Counted from the first letter of the stretch, positions 39,830-50,130 are shown. The stretch: DNA of 64,000 bases from Ascarosepion bandense (GCA_037127315.1 JBBBDQ010000420.1:1105001-1169000); one strand, 5' to 3'. Numbers and translations: made by a program. The notes: generated by a model from the letters alone, not told the origin.

Positions 39830-40515
39830 AATTGTCTTCTTGCTTCAGCACAGTTTCGCGAAAGTGCAAAAAAAGTTGGCATAAAAGAAAAAGTAGCAGA
39901 AGAGTTACCATTAGTGTCTCTCCGAAATTCAAAGAAACAAAAAAAAACATGAAAAATCAGAAAACATTCTTGCATATGTCTCCACACACAATAAAAGCAA
40001 CCGTTTACAAAGATCAAAACACACAGAATTACTCAACAAAATTGATAAAATAAAGGAAATCTTAAAGACAACTAAAATAATTAAAAACAAACGCCAACAC
40101 AAAATTTAAAAAAAAACATCCTAACCTCATTAAAATTCAAGCACCACACAACACAGAAGGTCATAAAATGCAACAAAAAATGTGGGAAATGCACTTCAAG
40201 TCGGAAAATACATCTACATTCGAAATAAAAACGAATCTGAACTGCAACTCTAAAAACGTAATTTATGCTCTAAAATGCAATGAATGCGCAAAAATATACG
40301 TGGTGTGACACAAGGCCTAAATAAAAGAGTATCCAAGCACAAAAGTAACATTAAATTAGCCGATAACAGGAAAATATACGTTTCCTAATATTTAGACGAA
40401 TATAGTTGAGATAAATTAAGACTAATGCATATCTACCATAATGCAGATTATGACACGCTCATAATGGAGGAAGAAATATTTATAAAACAATACAAGTCTT
40501 CCCTCAACAAAACAA
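39830..40515 (+). pseudogene. Penelope-like element GIY-YIG relic, second lineage
   Basis: In shifting frames: SAQFRESAKKVGIKEKVAEE, a KCGKC..HLHSK cluster, TNLNCNSKNVIYALKCNECA, then KIYV with the YIG glycine damaged (GTGGTGTGA), LNKRVSKHKSNIKLADNRK, and KLRLMHIYHNADYDTLIMEE, EIFIKQYKSSLNKTI with a stop (40519). Cys cluster, IY-x-KIYVG, R..KH and the EE-IF end match the GIY-YIG endonuclease of canonical Penelope-like elements, but the sequence differs from the copy at 31 kb. At least one frameshift and several stops. Confidence 0.7.
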
Positions 40516-40519
40516 TATG

Positions 40520-40526
40520 AAAAACT

Positions 40527-40566
<40 letters not shown>

Positions 40567-41005
40567 TTCAAACGCGCTAAAAAAATTAGCGAACCATTGC
40601 AAAAATAATACGAAAAAACAACAAAAAGAACTAGACGACCCGTAGAGTAGAGTTTAAACAAAATCGCTGAAAAAATTTTGAAGTATAAAGACGAAATCAA
40701 ATTTCGCAAGTTAATGTGAAAAAAAAAAAATCTGGCCAACGAAAGGAGACTGACTTCCAAAACAAAAGAGATTTAACGTGCGAGTGTGAAAAAACAAACA
40801 AACAAACAAAAAAATAACAAAACAAAACAAAAAAGAAAGCAAAAACGTTCGAATATGAACTTTCTGACCTGCACACCGTTCACTCACCTATATTTTGACC
40901 ATCAGAATAACAAACTCGAACTTTGAACTCGAAACACCTGTAGCGACATAAATACCATTATGGGCATATATAGAGTTGAATATATGGATTGAAATCCGAC
41001 AAGAT
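40520..41005. other. (CA)n and A-rich 3' flank of the Penelope-like relic
   Basis: (CA)n at 40529-40562, then A-rich sequence with CAAA repeats (40795-40830). It leads into the foldback at 41008. Confidence 0.5.
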
Positions 41006-41007
41006 GA

Positions 41008-41250
41008 ATGGAATAAAAAAAGAACAGGTAGGAAATCTAACATGTTTCACCTTAACAAGCTTCTTTAGAAATTTAAGACAAAGCCTTTTAAAATTAAAAA
41101 AATAAATTCAAATACTGTCTCTTTGGATTTCAAAAATATTTAATAAAGATTTTGAATCATTTTTCTTTAATCTCTAAAAAAGCTTATTAAAATGAAACAT
41201 GTTAGATTAAAGACACTTTTTCCTACTTGTTCTTTAGTTATTCTATTCAT
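41008..41250. repeat. Foldback with paired hammerhead relics (family F5)
   Basis: Left arm 41008-41075, right arm 41165-41250 (CCTACCTGTTC in complement with CCTACTTGTTCTTT; TCTAACATGTTTCA with TGAAACATGTTAGA). Minus motif 41074-41033: stem I AAATTT/AGATTT, CTAAAGA, stem II AGCTT/AAGGT, GAAAC, ACATGT, U. Plus motif 41165-41212: perfect 9-bp stem I CTTTAATCT/AGATTAAAG, CTAAAAA, decayed stem II, GAAAC, ACATGT, U. G5 is A in both (ancestor probably CTGAAGA), so both are inactive. Stem I complementarity is preserved despite different sequence in each arm. Confidence 0.7.
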
Positions 41251-41408
41251 ATTTACGCTCTCATTGAACACTCTGGAAAAATAGTAGACTTTGATAAACA
41301 GTAGCTACTCTGGCATGTACGCATCGCTCATTCAGTGAAAATGAATTAGAGCGCTCTAGCTATTGGGCACGTATAATGATATACGCTAAAATGTCTGCCT
41401 ACTTCCAT

Positions 41409-41475
41409 CGAACGCCCATAGCCCAGCGGTAGAGTCGCCGACTGACGCCAATTCGGTCGGGTTTCAATCCTGGGT
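41409..41475 (+). promoter_or_regulatory. tRNA-like pol III promoter of F1 unit
   Basis: CCATAGCCCAGCGGTAGAGT (good A box TAGCCCAGCGG) and GGGTTTCAATCCTGGGTA (B box GGTTTCAATCC), about 40 bp apart. A-box quality is better than in the 14.9-kb copy. Confidence 0.75.
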
Positions 41476-41492
41476 AAAAAAGCAATCTGAGT

Positions 41493-41543
41493 CTAACCGT
41501 ACTGATGAGCTGTGATATGGCGAAACAGATCTGTCTGCGAATG

Positions 41544-41545
<2 letters not shown>
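41493..41545 (+). ncRNA. Hammerhead ribozyme, near-intact (family F1)
   Basis: Core CTGATGA 41502-41508. Stem II GCTGT/ATGGC (5 pairs, two G-U) with a GAT loop. GAAA 41522-41525. Stem III ACAG/CTGT with a 2-nt loop. Triplet GUC 41533-41535. Stem I pairs A-U, U-G, G-C, C-G beside the core (41498-41501 with 41536-41539). Against the 15.1-kb copy, the stem II changes keep pairing as wobbles. Confidence 0.8.
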
Positions 41546-41595
<50 letters not shown>

Positions 41596-41599
41596 AATA

Positions 41600-42395
41600 A
41601 ATACACAACGGTCTTTATTATAGTATAAAGGACGGTATACAAAGATGGTTTAAACTGGGAGTAGATTGTCTCAAAATGACATAATTAATATATTAAACCA
41701 TCTTAAGAAGAAAATAACAAATACCGATTTTAATTATGATAAACGGAGTGAACCTGGTGTTCTTATGCATGTTGTTCGCAGACTGACACCTATTCTATTC
41801 TTTGACTGTTATCAACCTCTTTCAAAGACACGCCCTTTTGGCTATAACTACAATATATATTTTGCTTTGCAACACTCATGGGTTGACAGGACTAGGTAAA
41901 GCTTTACCAAGTTTACCAGAAATAAATGGGGTGGTTGTTGTAAAAGTTGTTCATACACTCACCTCCATTTGAACCCAGAACTATTATCGAACTCCTGGAA
42001 TTCCTCATCAACTCCTAGAGGGTCACTCAGACCTCGTTTGACGACCCCTGCTATAGACACATTATTCTGGCTATGGTTGTAATATATATGTTGCATTATG
42101 AGATGCGATACTCAAGACATGACTACCAATTTTATCATAAATAAATGGGGTAATTCTAATATTGTGGTTCAAGTTGTTTGCAAATTCACTTTCATTCGAC
42201 CTCTTTACTATCATTGAACCCCTGGACATCCACTCTAACCACTAGAGGTTTACCCAGACCCGGTTTAACGATCCCTGACGTAGACATACATATCTGGTTA
42301 TTGCTTCGATACATATGTTGTATTTTGACATTTATTGGTTGCGATACTCGAGACACGACAAAATAAAATTGTACCAATTTAGTAGAGTTAAAAGG
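41600..42395. repeat. Degenerate ~225-bp tandem duplication
   Basis: Blocks AAATAAATGGGGT, CTCACCTCCATTTGAACCC-like, GAACTCCTGGAATTCC-like, CCCCTGCTATAGACAC-like and TGCGATACTC recur twice (41.92-42.12 and 42.15-42.36 kb). A short cousin (GAAACCCTGGAACTCC) is at 44.7 kb. Family unknown; 41600-41915 has no feature. Confidence 0.45.
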
Positions 42396-42397
42396 AG

Positions 42398-42780
42398 GTG
42401 CGTTGTGGTGCAGTGGATATCGGCTCGGAATGAGAAATCGGAGAGCCGAGTTCAAATTCCAGTTGAATTCCTTGCATTCACTTACAGCGCAAATGCCCTT
42501 GGGAAAGGTATTAATCCGTCTCTTCCTTCTAGTTATGGGTTAAATAACAGGACAGATTGGTTTCTTGGGAAAGGTATTAATCCGTCTCTTCCTTCTAGTT
42601 ATGGGTTAAATAACAGGACAGACTGGGTTCTATAGCCTTGGTCAGCAACCGGTCTAACGCAGAAAGTAATGGTAACCTACTGCGGGATAATCTTCCGCCC
42701 AGTCAGTCATGCCTCTTTCGAGACATGATCGCCCAAAGCGTGTATCACGAATGGCACTTAACTGACTGACAGGAATAAGC
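42398..42780 (+). mobile_element. SINE-B with internal 65-bp duplication
   Basis: Full head (GTGCGTTGTGGTGCAGTGGA) and B box GAGTTCAAATTCCAG. The segment CTTGGGAAAGGTATTAATCC ... ACAGGACAGATTGG appears twice in a row (about 42499-42628). The tail AATGGCACTTAACTGACTGA runs straight into the 90-bp array. Confidence 0.85.
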
Positions 42781-43945
42781 GTTCGTTATAGATGAAAGAG
42801 AGATTTGGCGTAGATATCAGAATGTTGGAGCCAACCGTGTATGGCACTTGACTGACTGACAGGAATAAGAGTTCCTTATAGATGAAAGAGAGATTTGGCG
42901 TAGATATCAGAATGTTGGAGCCAACCGTGTATGGCACTTGACTGACTGACAGGAATAAGAGTTCCTTATAGATGAAAGAGAGATTTGGCGTAGATATCAG
43001 AATGTTGGAGCCAACCGTGTATGGCACTTGACTGACTGACAGGAATAAGAGTTCCTTATAGATGAAAGAGAGATTTGGCGTAGATATCAGAATGTTGGAG
43101 CCAACCGTGTATGGCACTTGACTGACTGACAGGAATAAGAGTTCCTTATAGACGAAAGAGAGATTTGGCGTAGATATCAGAATGTTGGAGCCAACCGTGT
43201 ATGGCACTTGACTGACTGACAGGAATAAGAATTCCTTATAGATGAAAGAGAGATTTGGCGTAGATATCAGAATGTTGGAGCCAACCGTGTATGGCACTTG
43301 ACTGACTGACAGGAATAAGACTTCCTTATAGACGAAAGAGAGATTTGGCGTAGATATCAGAATGTTGGAGCCAACCGTGTATGGCACTTGACTGACTGAC
43401 AGGAATAAGAGTTCCTTATAGATGAAAGAGAGATTTGGCGTAGATATCAGAATGTTGGAGCCAACCGTGTATGGCACTTGACTGACTGACAGGAATAAGA
43501 GTTCCTTATAGAGGAAAGAGAGATTTGGCGTAGATATCAGAATGTTGGAGCCAACCGTGTATGGCACTTGACTGACTGACAGGAATAAGAGTTCCTTATA
43601 GATGAAAGAGAGATTTGGCGTAGATATCAGAATGTTGGAGCCAACCGTGTATGGCACTTGACTGACTGACAGGAATAAGAGTTCCTTATAGATGAAAGAG
43701 AGATTTGGCGTAGATATCAGAATGTTGGAGCCAACCGTGTATGGCACTTGACTGACTGACAGGAATAAGAGTTCCTTATAGATGAAAGAGAGATTTGGCG
43801 TAGATATCAGAATGTTGGAGCCAACCGTGTATGGCACTTGACTGACTGACAGGAATAAGAATTCCTTATAGATGAAAGAGAGATTTGGCGTAGATATCAG
43901 AATGTTGGAGCCAACCGTGTATGGCACTTGACTGACTGATTAGGA
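42781..43945. repeat. 90-bp minisatellite, 13 units, grown from SINE-B tail
   Basis: Unit starts are every 90 bp from 42781 to 43861. The unit is GTTCCTTATAGATGAAAGAG ... CCAACCGTGTATGGCACTTG, ACTGACTGAC, AGGAATAAGA. The second half of each unit matches the SINE-B end (CGTGTAT..GGCACTTAACTGACTGAC). Differences cluster at unit base 1 and at the GATG/GACG/GAGG site. The long minus-strand frame (389 codons, 30-residue repeat) exists because 90 is a multiple of 3, and it has no start context or known homology. Confidence 0.95.
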
Positions 43946-43949
43946 AGAG

Positions 43950-44215
43950 ATGATCATTCTTCGCTTAAGAGGATTGTTTATATTTTAATTTACGAGCAAA
44001 TTTTTTTCTTCCAAAAACTAAATAAAGCTAAATGACATTATCTCATTTCATCGAAGTTTTTAAAAACGAACTCTAAACCGTAGAATAAATAAGATAAACA
44101 TATGGAAATGTTAATTAAAATTTAATTTTTGAATATGCTAATTTTTTAAAAAATACGTTAAACAAAAAGATGATAATAACAGGCATCTGTAAATCTCGAG
44201 AATTTATGGAGTCTA
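43950..44215. other. AT-rich unassigned
   Basis: Nothing recognised. Confidence 0.3.
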
Positions 44216-44219
44216 CTAA

Positions 44220-44385
44220 CTTCGAATTCCACTTGAATCCCTTGCATTCACTGACGCACAAAGTCCCTTGGCAAAGGTATTAGTCCGTCTCTTCCCGCTA
44301 GCTATGCGTTAAATAATAGAACATATTGGGTTCTATAGCCTTAGCTGGCAACCAGTATACCGCAGTTAACTGACTGACTAAATGG
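44220..44385 (+). mobile_element. SINE-B fragment
   Basis: Starts at TTCGAATTCCACTTGAATCC (B box onward) and ends CCGCAGTTAACTGACTGAC, missing about 80 bp before the tail. Confidence 0.75.
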
Positions 44386-44399
44386 GATAGGTCTGTTAT

Positions 44400-45645
44400 T
44401 GTTGTCCAATTGTTCGCACCCTCAAACACCATTCGGCTTAGGCATTCTTAGGCACTCGCCTGACAACGTTATGACACTGTCACCTCTCTGCCTTCTGGTA
44501 GAGGGCGCTCTCTGCTTCCGAGCAGAGAGCACAAACCCAGTCGTGGTTCCGCCGAAGGGTAGAACCACAACTTGGTAAAAATAGACAGACATTTTTTTGG
44601 CCCGGCTATATGACCGGGAATACCCACTATAAAATGACCGTGTGTCACATCTGGCCTTGCGTGGGATGGCTAGTAAATACAAACACCATTCGGCCCGTTG
44701 ACCATGATCGAAACCCTGGAACTCCTTACCGACCCTTATTTTTTGGATAATCTTTCATTGTTTTCTGTTTACTCTTTCCATCTTTCCATTCTATTTCAGA
44801 GTTCTCTTTATTACTAAAACATTTTTTAGTTTCTCGCATGTAAAATCTGTCTTTTTTTTTTACTTTTATTTGTCAGTTTGTTTTTGTTTTTATTAAAAAT
44901 AAACCTTTTCTATTTTTCATCTTTTTTTCACTGACTGACAATCTACAGTCTCCATCTTTCGTTTTCGTTTTTTTTTTTTAACCTATCTTATTTTCTTCCC
45001 GTATCTCTGAAAATTACTTTGCGCTCCTAACTCAGCCATTTACTTAGACCTTATCTTCCCAACTGGTTTTGGCTGGTAATCTAATATGGAAACATTATTG
45101 TTTAAATCTGGCTAATGCTGTTTTAGAACTGTTAAACGATAGTAGCATTTCTATCTAAAATGATTCCTTATTGTTGCAAAAGCATGATGGGCTTTCTTGC
45201 GGAAATCCCAAGAGAGACTTTGAAAAGAAAATACTCATTTGAAAGAATATCTTCCTTCAAATATGTAAGTCACTTTACTGAATTCGCAGCAGTTTGCAAA
45301 TTTTTTTTTTTTTGGTTAAACATTTATTTTAATTTTATTGTACGGATGTTACTACGGACACACCTAACATTTGTTTTTATCATAAAATATAAGTGAATCC
45401 GATATACAACTTTGTTTTCCCTTTCTCCAAACAGACATGTTTTTTGATGTTTTAATAAAAGCGTTCACATTCTTTTGACTTGCCGATCAACTATCGGATT
45501 TGATGACCTCGTCTATCTGTAGGGAATATTAATGAAAAATTGTTGTATGGTACATTGAATTTTAATGGAACTGCATTGAATATCTATTTGTCTAAGTTCT
45601 TTTTCTCATATAGTTACGATACATTTAAAAAATAAATCAGATTTT
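44400..45645. other. Unassigned stretch
   Basis: 44.42-44.69 kb is relatively GC-rich with a minus frame of 86 codons lacking known motifs. 45160-45396 holds a 78-codon plus frame (MIPYCCKSMMGFLAEIPRET...), also unrecognised. An AT-rich tract runs from 44.75 to 45.0 kb. Confidence 0.35.
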
Positions 45646-45649
45646 TTAT

Positions 45650-45722
45650 GTTTCATCTCAGTTCAGGACGTTAGCGATCATGGCTCTCCATATCTTTCAA
45701 TCTTTTGTAGATCTAAACTATG
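45650..45722 (-). pseudogene. RTE-like LINE 3' scrap
   Basis: CAGTTCAGGACGTTAGCGAT and TCATGGCTCTCCATATCTTT match the RxxWRAMIAxVLK..GQGT end in complement. Confidence 0.55.
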
Positions 45723-45727
45723 TCACT

Positions 45728-46030
45728 CAGTTAAGTGCCATACGTGATACACGCTTGGGCGGTCATGTCCCTTTCGAGACCTGGCTGACTGGGTAGAAGA
45801 TTATCCCGCAGTAGGTTGCCATTGCTTTCTGCGGTAGACTGGTTGCCGACCAAGCCTATAGAATCCAATCTGTCCTGTAATTTAACCCATAACTGAAAGG
45901 AATAGACAAATTAATACCTTTCCCAAGGGTATTTGTCCGTAAGTGAATGCAATGAATTCAGTTGGAATTCGAACTCGGCTCCCCGATTTCTTGTTCCGAG
46001 CCGATATCCAATGCATTACAACGCACATCC
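45728..46030 (-). mobile_element. SINE-B, full length
   Basis: From the tail complement CTCAGTTAAGTGCCATACGT to the head complement GATATCCAATGCATTACAAC, GCACATCC. The A box is slightly worn. Confidence 0.85.
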
Positions 46031-46049
46031 TGTATGTACCTACATTTAT

Positions 46050-47590
46050 TTTCGATGCCTAAATTTAAGTCGAATTTTTTAAAATAAAAAAATGTGTTTT
46101 TGAAGTTTTTTTTTTGCGTTAATTGGAAGCCAAGAGATTAAATTTACTAATCCCAGTAAGCAAAATACTCTGGTGTATTTTAAACCGAAATTATAATGAT
46201 TGGTTCTAAATCTTTTCAGATTTTACCAGTATTTTCTAAAAATAATTGCTTAAAAATTATATCAGTCATTTGTGATTAAGTTTTGGAATTTTAACAAAAA
46301 TCTGACTATTATTTGATTTTTGTAAGAATTTTCAAATTAACGTGTTTTTCACCGGCATAAAAGTGACTTGTGTAATATTAGGACTGTTTACCCACTCCCC
46401 AACAAGATTGAATTGTGACACAAATGAGGAACACGAGCACGAACGCTCGGTTCAAAGTTCAAATATTACCCAGCTACCGCTAACGCAGCAATTGGGTACA
46501 ATTCATCTTTCTTTTATTCTTTTTCGACACCCCCTGTAACTGTTCATCGTTTTTCCTTTTCAATAATAATAAAATATTAAAAAAATATATATATAAATAT
46601 ATTAAAATTATAAAATTATTGTATAATAATATTGTTGTAATAATCCAAATGAACTATTAAACGAACGAAATTGTTAAAGTAAGTCTTTTTTCTGTTTTTT
46701 TTTTTCCTTCTGCCTAATTTTAAATGTTAAGCTTTTCATGTTTAATTGGTTTTCTTTCTTTAATTCTTTTCTTTTGATTTTAGCAGAAACTTTTACTACC
46801 ATGTTTTTTCTTGCAATTGGAGTAGATAGATCTATCTATCGCCCGGTTCACACTCCACCCACGTCTATTGAACAGGTTAAGAGGCTCATCCCTTGTCCCC
46901 TGTTTAGGGTGTGTTTTCCGGCTTTTCTCTTTTCCAATCTTCTCACTTTGGTTTCTATTTTTTTTCAATTGGAGTAGATAGATCTATCTATCGCCCGGTT
47001 CACACTCCACCCACGTCTATTGAACAGGTTAAGAGGCTCATCCCTTGTTCCCTGTTTAGGATGTGGTTTCCGGCTTTTCTCTTTTCCAATCTTCTCACTT
47101 TGGTTTTTTTTTTTTTTCAATTGGAGTAGATAGATCTATCTATCGCCCGATTCACACTCCACCCACGTCTATTGAACAGGTTAAGAGGCTCATCCCTTGT
47201 TCCCTGTTTAGCATATGGTTTCCGGCTTTCTCTTTTCCAATCTTTTCACTATTACGTAGCCCCCTACACATTAGTAACGTTACCGCCTTGCTCGGGGTGA
47301 TACGATTTAAATAAAAAAAAAAGAGATATTAGATTTGCAATAGTAAACCCTTGTAAAAATTGCGTCACTCTCGGACGAAAGAAAGACAAAAGTTTATGCG
47401 AAAATGTCGAACTTGCTAGCAAAAATTTAAAAAGTAGTTAAAAAATACTTTGATCTATCTGCTTAATAATTAATACTTTGCCGATAAAATTTTCTTTTTA
47501 TTTAGTTTGTTAGTATTTAGTTTTTTTTTATAAAGTTTACTATACTGTTTTTTCAGCGAATTAGTAGAGATACCTACTCTAAACAATATT
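46050..47590 (+). repeat. AT-family element, interrupted by SINE-A trimer
   Basis: The left part (46050-46380) has the GATGCCTAAATTTAAGTCG start, AAGCCAAGAGATTAAATTTA, ACTCTGGTGTATTTTAAACC and TTTTCACCGGCATAAAAGTG. The right part (47400-47585) has AGTTTACTATACTGTTTTTT and CAGCGAATTAGTAGAGATAC, CTACTC. 46380-46810 is unassigned, and the SINE lies between. Confidence 0.65.
46812..47320 (+). mobile_element. SINE-A with three tandem heads and one LINE tail
   Basis: Heads with GCCCGRTTCACACTCC at 46841, 46993 and 47145 (152-bp period), each preceded by a T-run and CAATTGGAGTAGATAGATCT. The LINE-like tail occurs once (about 47255-47315, GCCCCCTACACATTAGTAAC ... GGGGTGATACGATT). The linker TTCTCACTTTGG differs from the linker of the 8-kb pentamer. 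Confidence 0.85.
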
Positions 47591-47769
47591 TACCACATTA
47601 ATATATTTCCTAGTCACTTTCCTGCCATTCATTTACACAAACCCGTTAAGAAGGTTAGGTCTGTTTTATTCTGCCACTCTGGTGTTTAGTATAAATATGT
47701 GAATATCATTTTCTCCAAAATCTATTTCAACATTATGTGTCACAGAAATAATTAGGAATCATTATTAGA

Positions 47770-48115
47770 TGTTCCTGCTATTCATTTCGAGGTTCTCGAC
47801 AAAATGCAAAGCAGGAGCTGTGACGTAATTGATCCTGACTTGTTATCCCATCTCTAGTCACTCTCTCACCGACGTGACGTGGCTTCCCTCTGTCTTTTCT
47901 ACAAATATTTTCATGGCAACTGCTCTGATGATTTTTCCCCCTGGTGCCCCTTTCACATGGTATTAGATTGACATCTACTGTCGAAATATTTAAATCTAAG
48001 CCTAACTTCTACTAAAACAGTTTCTTTTTCTCGCACTTACCGCCTGTGGAACTCCCTTCTTTTTATTTGCTTCCCAGATAACTAATATCTTCAAAGATTC
48101 ATCTTCATTATATGT
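47770..48115 (+). mobile_element. LINE-A/B relic
   Basis: Plus strand: GAGGTTCTCGACAAAATGCA (cf. VLDKVQ), CTCTCTCACCGACGTGACGT, CTACAAATATTTTCATGG (YKYFHG) and CTTACCGCCTGTGGAACTCC (TYRLWNS). Many indels. Confidence 0.7.
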
Positions 48116-48129
48116 TTCTACTTTTGGGA

Positions 48130-48300
48130 TGAGGTATTCTCATTATTTACTCTATTTAAATTTTTGCGGGCTGTTGTCCCCATCTTTGTTGCTATATTCA
48201 CGACGTTTCGGCCTTTGTACATTTTGGCCTTCTTCAGGTGAGTCGAACTTCGAACTAAAACCTTTATTTCGTTCACAGGGGTAGATTGTTTTTGTTCCAT
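48130..48300 (-). repeat. Family H repeat with hammerhead-like motif
   Basis: Minus 48241-48198: stem I TCAC/GTGA, CTGAAGA (position 7 is free in the consensus), an extra A, stem II GGCC/GGCC around an AAAATGTACAAA loop, GAAAC, then GUC. Stem III would be only AC/GU with no loop, so it could form only between two molecules. Related to 24825-24870. Confidence 0.5.
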
Positions 48301-48411
48301 GAGTCATGCCTCTTCCAGATGTACCAGAATCAATTATCTGCCTTTAATTCAAATTTCGAAGATTTTGAACCCACTACCCAAAATAGTTCAAGGTAGTTCA
48401 AAATCTTCGAT

Positions 48412-48510
48412 GTGCGTTGTGGTGCAGTGGATATCGGCTCGGAACGAGAAATCGGGGAGCCGAGTTCGAATACCAGTTGAATTCCTTGCATTCACTTACG
48501 CGCAAATACT
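48412..48510 (+). mobile_element. SINE-B 5' third
   Basis: Clean head ATGTGCGTTGTGGTGCAGTG, GGAGCCGAGTTCGAATACCA and TTGCATTCACTTACGCGC, then truncated. Confidence 0.8.
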
Positions 48511-48519
48511 ATTAACAAA

Positions 48520-48905
48520 TAGTTAACCCCCAAAGTAGGGTCAAAACATGATGAAAGAATAAAGACTTTTATAGAAATATAAAAATAGACTTTTATAGAA
48601 AATATATAGTTTTTTGAAAAAGAATTACCATAACACATTTTTTAAAGAAAAAATTATTGCCTAGTATATTTTTGAAGGAAAAAAATAATTACCTACAATA
48701 CTTTTTTGAATACATAACTAGAAGACATCTTCAGTTTTCTAAAATAAAAAAGAATTAACAAGAATTTTTCATCAAAATCTGACTAAATCAACCTTCTCAC
48801 TATAACTGAACATTACAAAAAAAAAACCCCTTAAAATCCCACTGTTTTTGGCATAAATAACCCACAGTGGTTGATATGCTGTTAAATAAAACTCAAAATC
48901 TACAC
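48520..48905 (-). repeat. I/E family body, reverse orientation
   Basis: In complement: ATATCAACCACTGTGGGTTA, a TATCTTCTAG-like region (AACTAGAAGACATCTTCAG) and TAGTTAACCCCCAAAGTAGG correspond to 16.85-17.2 kb end to end. Confidence 0.65.
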
Positions 48906-49044
48906 TGATATCCTCAAGGAAAAAGGTTCGGCTCGAGCCATTACCCCAACATCAATGATTAGATATCTAAATACAGGTGAGAAGCTTTAAGCATCCTAAT
49001 TTTAACTTCTAAAGTGTTATTTGAATTGAACTGTTATAGGTTAG

Positions 49045-49440
49045 ACCACACCCTTGTGAAAATTAACTGAGACAACTGGTTTAGTTTTTTTTTTTTCTAG
49101 CCATACGGTCAGTTTCAGACCCACTCGGGTGGCGAGATGTAATCGATTTTTATTTTTTCCTCAGAGGAGGTAATTTGCAGTGATGTGCAGCAATATGAAT
49201 TTATTTTCGGTTGTATGACGTAATTTGTTTGGCCTTGAAAAATATTGTGTCATCCGTGATTGTATCAGATTTTTATCACGCCCAGACATTGTTGTCTGAA
49301 CTGTCGATAAGTTGTCCTACAGCAATTTTCTGCGATGCACGTTACTTCAAGGAAGCGAACGAAAATTGTAACACTGGACGGACACAATGGCAATCCTTTT
49401 AGAAAGATAGCGTATATTGTTACTATCAGCCTATAGATTT
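49045..49440 (+). mobile_element. Tc1-like element relic (left part)
   Basis: It starts with GACCACACCCTTGTGAAAAT and TTTCAGACCCACTCGGGTGG, then 5' sequence shared with 50.3-50.6 kb (TTGGCCTTGAAAAATATTG, ACGCCCAGACA), and coding remnants of the HTH region (KEANENCNTGRTQWQSF frame; shifted ITLDGHNGNPF). Confidence 0.6.
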
Positions 49441-49887
49441 TAAAAAGTAAACTGAACACGGAAAATCAATTTCGTCAGTTGTTGTTGTTGTTGTTGTTGC
49501 TGTTGTTCCTCTGCCTTCGTCGTCGTCGTCGTCGTCGTCGTCTCACAGCTGCCTCTTTCATTATCTTGTTGCTAACTCAATCTCTGCTACTGTTTCTCAG
49601 ATCTCGGGAAACTCCCTCCTCTCTGAATTTTCTGGCTTGTCTATTTATTGACGTTAGAGTCCACACAGCTTTTCGTTCATCCGGGCATGTTAATTACGCC
49701 TAACATCCTGGCATCTGAATTAAACTAAGCGTCCATATAACGCTTACATCGTATTTCTCGCATTCAGAAGGATGCGGGTTCGATCTTAAACCAAAAAGTC
49801 CTACTTGCCAGACAAAGTCAAACCCTCTTTCTTTGAGAATGCAATAAGTCCTGTTCATTTCCGCCATTCGACTAATGTTCTTTGTCA
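49440..49887. other. Insert with (TTG)n and (GTC)n
   Basis: (TTG)n at 49479-49508 and (CGT)n at 49515-49541. The remainder is unassigned. It separates two parts of a Tc1-like sequence that are contiguous at 50.55-50.6 kb, so it is probably an insertion of about 450 bp. Confidence 0.5.
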
Positions 49888-50060
49888 CACAGCTTTTCCC
49901 CTGTCAGTCGTGTCATCATGGCTAAGAAACAAACTGGATCGATCAGTCCAAAACGTAATGAAAAATGCGGTCGGAAGAGAAAAACAACACCAAGAGACGA
50001 CGTAAACGTGCACAGGGAAACTGTGAAAGATCCAAAGAAGATATTATTTGTTCTGTTTCA
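49888..50060 (+). pseudogene. Tc1-like transposase DNA-binding segment
   Basis: VSRVIMAKKQTGSISPKRNE, KCGRKRKTTPRDDVNVHRET and VKDPKK. This is the second helix-turn-helix with the GRPRKT-x-R-DD pattern of Tc1 transposases. It stops before the catalytic domain. Confidence 0.7.
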
Positions 50061-50074
50061 TTTCTGCCCAATCA

Positions 50075-50130
50075 GTCATGTCTCCTTCTAAATATGATCA
50101 CCTAAGTGTGTATCTTAACTGACTGACTGA
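50075..50130 (+). mobile_element. SINE-B tail fragment
   Basis: CCCAATCAGTCATGTCTCC ... GTGTATCTTAACTGACTGAC. Confidence 0.7.

Larger units (their letters stand above)
41247..41600 (+). mobile_element. tRNA-hammerhead composite unit (family F1), single copy
   Basis: The unit starts at about 41249 (ATTTACGCTCTCA), which is within about 11 nt of where the 14.9-kb array starts after its cleavage site. It continues TAGTAGACTTTGATAAACAG, CAGTAGCTACTCTGGCATG, a ~60-bp segment absent from the 14.9-kb unit, a tRNA-like region and a hammerhead ending at 41535, then GAATGACAATATATAT and (TA)n to 41594. No ORF. Confidence 0.75.

Noticed and set aside
42758..43927. A 389-residue minus-strand protein made of 30-residue repeats
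   Set aside because: It is the translation of a 90-bp minisatellite derived from a SINE tail. No start context, no flanking exon and no known motif.
45160..45396. 78-codon frame starting MIPYCCKS as a small gene
   Set aside because: No domain, signal peptide or homology I can name; AT-rich codons fade into poly(T).
49479..49703. Leu-rich then Arg-rich small protein
   Set aside because: Produced by (TTG)n and (CGT)n microsatellites.
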